From Cristatella mucedo (lineage: Eukaryota > Bryozoa > Phylactolaemata > Cristatellidae): a stretch of 25,000 nucleotides of DNA. The stretch spans positions 1,350,001-1,375,000 of the forward strand of contig WPIO01000059.1 in assembly GCA_009760855.2 (NCBI GenBank). The letters run 5' to 3'. The notes beneath the pieces are model-generated. The model did no database searches. It saw only the letters and a program-made list of their open reading frames with translations, and was not told the origin of the DNA. The position numbers and the translations under genes are program-made. Shown in pieces: positions 19,335 to 25,000 of this stretch; position 1 is the first letter of the stretch, and the number at the start of each line of letters is the position of its first letter.

Positions 19335-19349
19335 CTCTCTCTCTCTCTC
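19186..19349. repeat. (CT)n microsatellite with imperfect TGTCTC flank
   Basis: Imperfect ctctgtgtctctgcctgtct units to 19254 are followed by pure (CT)n from about 19255 to 19330, and then interrupted CT to 19349. Confidence 0.97.
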
Positions 19350-19632
19350 AGGCAGTCCCCATCAGCTGCCAGTTTGCTAACGTTTTCAGGTCACGTGCTG
19401 TAGGATTCTGCAGTCTGTATCCTAGCAAATTCACGCCCAAATGGCACGATGCCAGAAATCTTTAGGAAGCGATTTCTATGTGCCACCCTTAGCGGGACAA
19501 GAGCTGCTTAGAAGCCGAAGGAAGGGCTGACAATGGATTAGCAAAATGGAACCCAGTCTGCTCCGTGTCCTCGCTGGCAGCTCGGAGATGGTGCTGCATA
19601 CTGGAAGCTAGAAACAAGTCGGCAAGTGCAGG

Positions 19633-19737
19633 TGTGCACGTGCATGCATGCACGTGCATGGATACATTCGCTCGCACAAACATGCACACGTGTGTGCATG
19701 AATGCACGTGCAGTGCTCTTATGTGCATGCACGTGCT
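19633..19737. repeat. ACGTG-rich alternating purine-pyrimidine region with perfect palindrome
   Basis: 19635-19658 is a perfect 24-bp palindrome with half-site tgcacgtgcatg. Within about 100 bp there are five ACGTG cores, four of them full E-boxes (CACGTG) in GCACGTGC context. Much of the stretch alternates purine and pyrimidine, which favours Z-DNA. It could equally be a decayed part of a CA/TG microsatellite. Confidence 0.8.
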
Positions 19738-19739
19738 GG

Positions 19740-21235
19740 GGTTGGCTCCTCCTCCTGTGTGTTTGATTGTGGGCGCGAGCACCCAGGCAAAGGTATACAC
19801 TCCTTCTGTCGTCCCGTGTAAGTACTGCTGCTTCACCTGTAGCCATGATAAGCGTGGTAGCAGTTGCCTGCAGCAAGGAAAGCTTACACTTTGGCGGCTT
19901 AGGTGTATCCCAGTACCTTTAACATGTCATACAGGTGCTCATGACCACAAAAACAAATGAGCCTGGATGGAAGCACCTGCATTGAGCATCGCGCAGCCCC
20001 CTGACTGACAGCCATATTTAGCACCATGCTCATGCGTTGCTTGGGAGATTTATGAGCAGCAGAACTCAGGCCTGCTACAGTTATCCAGATCTTAACGCAT
20101 TCCGTGCCTCTGCCAGCGATGATAGATACCTCTAAGATGGCAGCCATTTTGAAGTGACCCTTCCAACTTCCAGCGCTAGCTTGAAGCGCTTCCTTTGGCC
20201 CCATGCGAAGCTGCCACGTGCGATGTCACATCAGTTGACAGCAAGTCGACTGATGGATGACATGAGCAGGCGACATGTGAATTCGACTCCTGCTTGATCA
20301 AAGTTTCAATAAGATTTCTGCTGAAGAAGCGTACCATGATTAAGCAAAACAAAAGTGACCAGGCTTTTGTATAGCCTTGAGGCAGCCACCTGTAGTAGCT
20401 GAGGGCTGACTGCAGGCAGCACGCGCCCCCTTCTGGCTCTTTGCGGTTCTGGGGCGAGTCGAAGCCTGCTGCCTCCTCTCCTACCTCCCTGACCCTCGTC
20501 AGGCTGCCTGCGCAGGGTTGTACGGTCTACGTCGACCAGACAAATGGCAATAGGGACATTTGCTACCGTGGATAATGTTCAGCTCTCTCCAGGATGTGTC
20601 CTTGAAATGTGCCATCCGGTGGAATTGGCCCGCGCAATCCAGTCACGTTTTTCGCTGTACGAAAATGTAACGTTAATGCCCGAGTGCCCAAATCTGCAAA
20701 CCCGTGTTCCAGAAAAAGTGTTGGCAATCGGACCAGCGATCGATCGGTCAGGGTCGATCGCTAAAGTAAAACTGTGTCACTGCTTCGCCACGAAGCACGG
20801 CAGAGCAGTTGCTGAGCACTTGCACAGCACTCGCCCACGAAGTTGAGCCTGAAGCTGAGTAGAGGAGAAGGTGTAGCTGAGGACAGATTAGCTGAGGATT
20901 TTTTGGAAGCCCCCCCCTCCCTTCTAGGCATCCGGCTAAGCCCTAAGACTTCGAGGAACCGCCCGGTCGGTGCTGGATCCAACTGTCTCCATGGATACTT
21001 AGAGAAAAGCCCTATTCACTAAGCCAAATTCGGCTGCTTTACTCCGGCCTGTTGAATCAGCTATAATCTGCTGAACAATGAAGGGCCCTTCGAGTAGTCG
21101 GCCCAACCAGGTAATCTCATCTAGTTTACCATGCTTCCTCCCATAGTTGCATTCAGTCATCCGGCTGACAGGTAGTGCGGTTTCCAGGTAGTTCAGTTTC
21201 CATAGCACTGCCTCGACTGCCCCTACCATCTCGTA
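19740..21235. other. No recognised gene
   Basis: Anonymous sequence. The plus-strand frame 20544-20846 (100 codons, starting MAIGTFATVDNVQ) has a non-repetitive composition and is the most protein-like anonymous frame in the window. I recognise no domain, and an isolated frame of this length is expected by chance. A C-run lies near 20909-20917. Confidence 0.4.
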
Positions 21236-21249
21236 TGATCTAATATATG

Positions 21250-21395
21250 GTTCATCTGTATAGCACCTTAAGAGAACTTACATCTCTAGTCAGGCACTTC
21301 ACATATGCCACGCGGGCTCGAGCCTACGACCTCGGGAGGAGGGCATCCATACAAATTCACTTGACCTTGGTCGAGGCAAGCACCCCCATAACTAC
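21250..21395 (-). mobile_element. tRNA-derived SINE copy
   Basis: On the minus strand it has an A-box region (gtagttatgggggtgcttgcc), CGACCAAGGTC, an extra segment of about 30 bases, then CGAGGTCGTAGGCTCGAGCCCG containing the B box. The tail hairpin is at 21263-21297 (GTGCC ... GGTGC, with AGAGA ... TCTCT), followed by tatacagatgaa. It is the best example here of the tail after the 24507 copy. Confidence 0.8.
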
Positions 21396-22072
21396 GGAGG
21401 GGGGGCCACACCAGCGAAGCAGCAGCAGTGAGGCTTTTCCCAGTCGGTTTCCCGTTGCACCCGATGCTCCACGCACGGCACGGGTGCTGAGCAGCACTCC
21501 TTGCCCACCGCTCGCAGCCTGCTCGCTGGGCAAGGAGGAGCAAGGAGGGAGGGCGCTGGCTGGCTGGCTGGCTGGCAAGCGGCCGAGTGCGAGATGAGTC
21601 GATCTCTCCTCGGCTGGGAGCAAACAAAGCTGTCAGCCGGCTCGAAGCTGCAGCTGCCGCTGCCTAGTCATCTGCCACCCACCTCCACCCACCGCAGCAA
21701 ATGCCAGCTTAGGAGAGCCGGCGGCATGGGTAATGGGAGCCACTGGAGGGCAGACCGCTCGTTACTGGCTGGCGGTGCAGCAGCTGCCTGTGGGTTGGCC
21801 TCTGGCCCGGCAGGATGTGACAAGTGGCACATGCGGCTAACACGATTGGCTGCCAAGGTAGCCAGCAGATAAATGGCCTCGTCGAAAAACCACCTGCTCT
21901 TTGTTGTCTATGGCGCTCGGTATGGAAATAGAGTCAGTCTGGCGTGCCCTAATCGAGGCTTCCCAGGGCAGCAGACTCCGCAGCAACGTCAACAGTCCTG
22001 GTTTCCTCGAGCCACCGCCCACCTGGTAGGCGGGTACCCTGCCCCAGTAGCTGAGAGGCAGGCCTGCCTGCA
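21396..22072. other. No recognised gene
   Basis: GC-rich anonymous sequence with a short (TGGC)5 tandem near 21557-21575. Open frames on both strands are not recognisable. Confidence 0.45.
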
Positions 22073-22378
<306 letters not shown>

Positions 22379-22379
22379 C

Positions 22380-23250
22380 AATCAAGAACGGAATGGCAAA
22401 GAGCTGAGTGCTAGCTGAGAGGCTCTCGGGGGGGGGGCGGGTAGGGAGAGAGCTAGCTGAGAGCAGGTGGGAGAGAATGCTGGGAATTGGCTGCTGGCTG
22501 GCTTGCCTTCGGTCTCAGCTGCTGCTGCAGCTGCTGCTGCCGGAGGACCGGGCTTTTAATGATTCGTGCTTGACTCTACAGCTGGAAGTAGGATTCCCTT
22601 CGATTTCTTTCGCAGTCGGGCAGTTCGAAAAGCCACAGCTACTGCTTACGGTTTCTGAAAGTGGGGCATCAGCGTCCTGACTTGTGTTGCATGGCAATGC
22701 AGCCAATCGTTTCTTCACTTAATGAAAACAATATTTCAAATGTGACATTCGTCTGCACAACTCTATCATGTAACATGATCGCCCTCTGCCTGGTCCGAAG
22801 GGGTAGGGTGCTAGGTTCCTCCTAATCGGGCATAGAGCTACGTAGCACTTGTAAGTTGGTGGAGGAGTTGCACGATGGGGGCATCCTTGATTCCATTAAC
22901 TCATCAGGTACGGTACTCATAAACGTTCTTTTTGAGGTCTCATTACTGGGCTGACTGAGAGGAATGGGTGGGGGGACTGTGACGATGCATGGACGGTTGT
23001 TACCCTCACTTGGCTTTTGTCCTACCGCCCATCGAGGCTTCGGCCTCATCTCCCGGCTCATTCTGCTGGGACTACTTCAACGAATTGAGCATGAAGAGGG
23101 CTAGTTATTTCGAAGCTAAGCTCCGCATATTGACCGGACCGAATTCGTCATAGGCAGTGCAGGTCAGAGGTCAGCAGTGGGATCCATGTTCAAAAATTGA
23201 CTGAAAAAGTAACCGAAGACTTCAGCTGATTCAATATTTTGCACGAGGTT
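22380..23250. other. No recognised gene
   Basis: It includes a G-run at about 22428-22437 and a short CTG/CAG foldback (cagctgctgctgcagctg) near 22517-22534. An A-box-like tggtccgaaggggtagggtg near 22792 has no B box. No protein family is recognised on either strand. Confidence 0.45.
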
Positions 23251-23345
23251 AGTATGTGTCTGTATGTCTGTCTGTGTCTGTGTCTGTGTCTCTGTGTGTG
23301 TGTGTGTGCGTGCGCGCAGGTGCGCGTGTGACTGTATGTATGTCT

Positions 23346-23409
<64 letters not shown>

Positions 23410-23430
23410 ACACACGTGTGCGTGCATGTA
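23251..23430. repeat. (TG)n microsatellite with TGTC-rich flank
   Basis: Imperfect tgtctgtgtc units from 23251 are followed by TGCG variants and a pure TG tract of about 31 units at 23347-23408, ending in cacacacgtgtgcgtgcatg. Confidence 0.96.
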
Positions 23431-23483
23431 CAAGGACAGAAATAGCTGAAAGGTGTTTAAGACTCATACGAACTCTGCAAGGT

Positions 23484-23525
23484 GCAGGTGAAGCTGAGGC
23501 CGAGTGCGGCCTCAGCTTCACCTGC
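23484..23525. repeat. Perfect 18-bp hairpin
   Basis: The arm 23484-23501 (gcaggtgaagctgaggcc) is the exact reverse complement of 23508-23525, with a six-base loop gagtgc. The stem does not extend into the flanks. It is not part of any repeat family I can see in the window. Confidence 0.95.
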
Positions 23526-23582
23526 GTCACCCAGTCACCCTATCGAAGGTGGCAGCCATTGCTTCCGTGGAACTTTCTGATG

Positions 23583-23627
23583 CTTTGCCGCTGACCTGAG
23601 CTGACCTTTGCCGCTGACCTGAGCTGA
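23583..23627. repeat. 23-bp tandem duplication containing a DR4 of TGACCT
   Basis: The unit at 23583-23605 (starting ctttgccgctgacctgagct) is repeated at 23606-23627. TGACCT occurs at 23592-23597, 23602-23607 and 23615-23620. On the minus strand the first two read AGGTCA-gctc-AGGTCA, a perfect direct repeat with four-base spacing, the consensus for LXR or thyroid-receptor heterodimers with RXR. Confidence 0.9.
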
Positions 23628-24004
23628 TGGTAGGTGTCCAAAAACATGCAGCTACCTGCGGAGTCTGGACTCCTTGGTATGCGAGTGGCTCAAATTTCAC
23701 CGGCAGCTGTTTTGTCCGGATGATCGGAAATCCGGTTTGAACTAGGGCAGGATTTATGACCGGATCAGTCCAGAGCTGCTTCGGCCGCAGGGTATGCCTG
23801 GACATGCCAGCGTAACGACTGCACCGATCGAAGGCACGAAGAGAATGCAGGAAGCTGTCTGTCCCAACTCATCTGTCGACCAGTGAAACCGGCACCAGGC
23901 AGAGAAATTGCAGCCTACAGGACACACGGGGCTGCTCTTCACCAGATTGGAAAGTAGGGAAATGCATGCCCTGAAGCTGATATCGGCAGCACAGCTGTGA
24001 GTTC

Positions 24005-24460
24005 TACAGGCTTCGCTCCTTCATACCGGATACTGGATTGCTGCACTAGTTTCTGCCTCCTCATGTCCTCAGGTTCTATATGGTCAGTAAATTAGCTGCT
24101 CTGCTCCTCAGATTAAAGACCATTGGCAACGGATGCTTTTGCTCTGCAGGTCCTAAGCTGTGGAACTCACTTCCACAATTCTTACTCAAAGACATCTACT
24201 CTCCTGCTGCCGATTATGGCACAGCCTGTCCGGCCGTCCTGAGCTGCTACTTCCATGGTACTCACTAGCTCAAATGCCATCCTGACTAAACTCTGCTTCT
24301 CAATTTCTCTTTGCTGTATGGGATGAAGCTTGTTGGCTACCGAATGCATATAGAAAGAAGCTTAGACTTTGAGTGCACTACAGAAAATTCTCCTTCGTAA
24401 CGCCCACATAGTCTGTGTGGCTTTGTGGAGTTACAGACGGAGATACACAAGATTACATTT
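24005..24460 (+). mobile_element. LINE-B 3' end with RT C-terminal remnant
   Basis: The frame 24080-24268 contains RLKTIGNGCFCSAGPKLWN followed by SLP, the conserved AGPKLWNSLP region at the C-terminal end of CR1/L2-like reverse transcriptases. It differs from LINE-A, which has APKAWNSLP. The 3' UTR that follows is shared with 16510-16692 and 16693-16950. It ends near the ttacagacggagata string at about 24445. It is a broken copy. Confidence 0.75.
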
Positions 24461-24469
24461 GATACACTG

Positions 24470-24506
24470 CACTTTGCAGCAAATGTAAAGCGCCTAGAAA
24501 GAGACC
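24470..24506 (+). mobile_element. LINE-A tail fragment, 3'-truncated
   Basis: The string gcagcaaatgtaaagcgcct followed by agaaagaga is the last part of the LINE-A 3' UTR. It stops inside the terminal hairpin, exactly where the SINE head begins. It is either a remnant interrupted by the SINE or a chimeric junction. Confidence 0.65.
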
Positions 24507-24623
24507 GAGCTGGATTGGTCCAGCGGTTAAGGCGCTCGCCCCGGCCAAGGTCTGGCTGAGGTCGTGGGCTCGAGCCCCGAGGCACATGTAAAGCGCCTGA
24601 AGAGAGATTAATAATAATAATAA
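24507..24623 (+). mobile_element. tRNA-derived SINE copy, best-preserved head
   Basis: The head accgagctggattggtccag leads into an A box (TGGTCCAGCGG, followed by TTAAGGCGCTCGCC). GGCCAAGGTC, GAGGTCGTG and the B-box-like GGGCTCGAGCCCC at about 24568-24580 follow. The tail (cacatgtaaagcgcctgaagagagatt) stops after the first half of the LINE-A-type hairpin and passes into (AAT)n. The head resembles class II tRNAs (Leu/Ser), judging by GGTTAAGGCGC. An RNA polymerase III internal promoter is likely; the B box CTCGAG departs from the TTCGA consensus. Confidence 0.85.
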
Positions 24624-25000
24624 TATTGCACTTGATAAAGCGCCCTCAGAGAACTTAATCTCTTTCTAGGCGCTTTACATTTGCTGCAAAGTGATACGCA
24701 ATAGAATAGTAAGTAAAATCATGCTTGAAAAACAAACAAAATGAATAACATGGTTAGGGGTTACATGCACTGGGTCAGCATGCAAATGTGGTTAGTGGCA
24801 GCATGAACAGTGTCAGCACGCATAAGCACATCGAGGACGAATCACAAGGACCCACTAAATGCTGTCCTGAATAGGTATGTTTTTAAGTTTCTTTTAAATG
24901 TGGTCAGGTCAGGGGATGTTCTGATGCAGGTCGGGAGGGAGTTCCAGGCTGTGGGAGCATACGAGCTAAATGCACGGTCTCCAAAGGATTTAAGGTTTGT
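24609..25000 (-). mobile_element. LINE-A copy, 3' end, running off the window
   Basis: The reverse complement matches 14668-15065 almost base for base. It has the (ATT)n tail (24609-24625), hairpin 24640-24673 (GCGCC ... GGGCGC), the 3' UTR of about 190 nt, the stop of the RT ORF near 24850 and the WNSLP/TTFKRNL-type region beyond. The 5' part lies outside the window. High similarity to the 14660 copy suggests recent activity of the family. Confidence 0.9.

Noticed and set aside
20255-20300. B-box-like gaattcgactcctgc
   Set aside because: No A box at the right distance and no SINE-type tail, so it was judged a chance match.
20544-20846. 100-codon plus-strand frame with ordinary amino-acid composition
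   Set aside because: It is plausible as an exon or old gene fragment, but I recognise no motif and see no convincing splice or promoter context. A protein-database search or transcript support would change this.
22785-22835. A-box-like tggtccgaaggggtagggtg
   Set aside because: It resembles the SINE head, but no B box or LINE-A tail follows.

Overview
This is a eukaryotic, almost certainly metazoan, stretch of nuclear DNA. The reasons are a BTG/Tob-family antiproliferative gene, two families of CR1/L2-like non-LTR retrotransposons, a tRNA-derived SINE family that carries the 3' tail of one of those LINEs, long dinucleotide microsatellites, and a CpG-rich stretch centred on the one recognisable gene. 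There are no bacterial-type operons. I cannot name the species.

Layout. 1-4450 holds no recognised gene: short tandem repeats, a (CA)n tract, an AT-rich block, a 15-bp CAG-type minisatellite and a (GA)n tract. 4455-5475 is a cluster of LINE-A 3' ends, two head to tail, followed by a SINE copy. 5480-8000 is repeat-poor and non-coding as far as I can see, with a twin palindrome, a diverged SINE head and a (CA)n tract. 7924-9247 is the BTG2-like locus on the minus strand: a single open coding exon (8167-8829), a candidate poly(A) signal downstream and a candidate promoter with paired CRE half-sites upstream, all inside a CpG-rich region. 9500-12600 is low-complexity CTG/CAG DNA and anonymous sequence.

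12620-13975 is a heavily decayed LINE-A copy. 14668-15985 is a much better preserved LINE-A copy on the minus strand with GVPQGSVLGP and YADD reverse transcriptase motifs but three in-frame stops. 16208-16950 holds a SINE and a head-to-head inverted pair of LINE-B 3' ends. 17825-19350 is a large microsatellite complex (CT, AT, CT, CA, CT). 19360-22070 is mostly anonymous, with an ACGTG-rich palindrome and a SINE. 22073-22374 is a (GA)n tract of about 300 bp. 22380-24000 has a (TG)n tract, a perfect 18-bp hairpin and a tandem repeat containing a nuclear-receptor-type DR4. 24005-25000 is nested repeats: LINE-B 3' end, LINE-A tail, SINE, and an inverted LINE-A copy that runs off the window.

The only gene I would defend as functional is the BTG2-like one. 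The most informative system-level signal is the LINE/SINE partnership: the SINEs end in the same 3' hairpin as LINE-A, and the hairpin's outer stem changes in a pairing-preserving way between copies. I found no evidence for a wholly new biological system.
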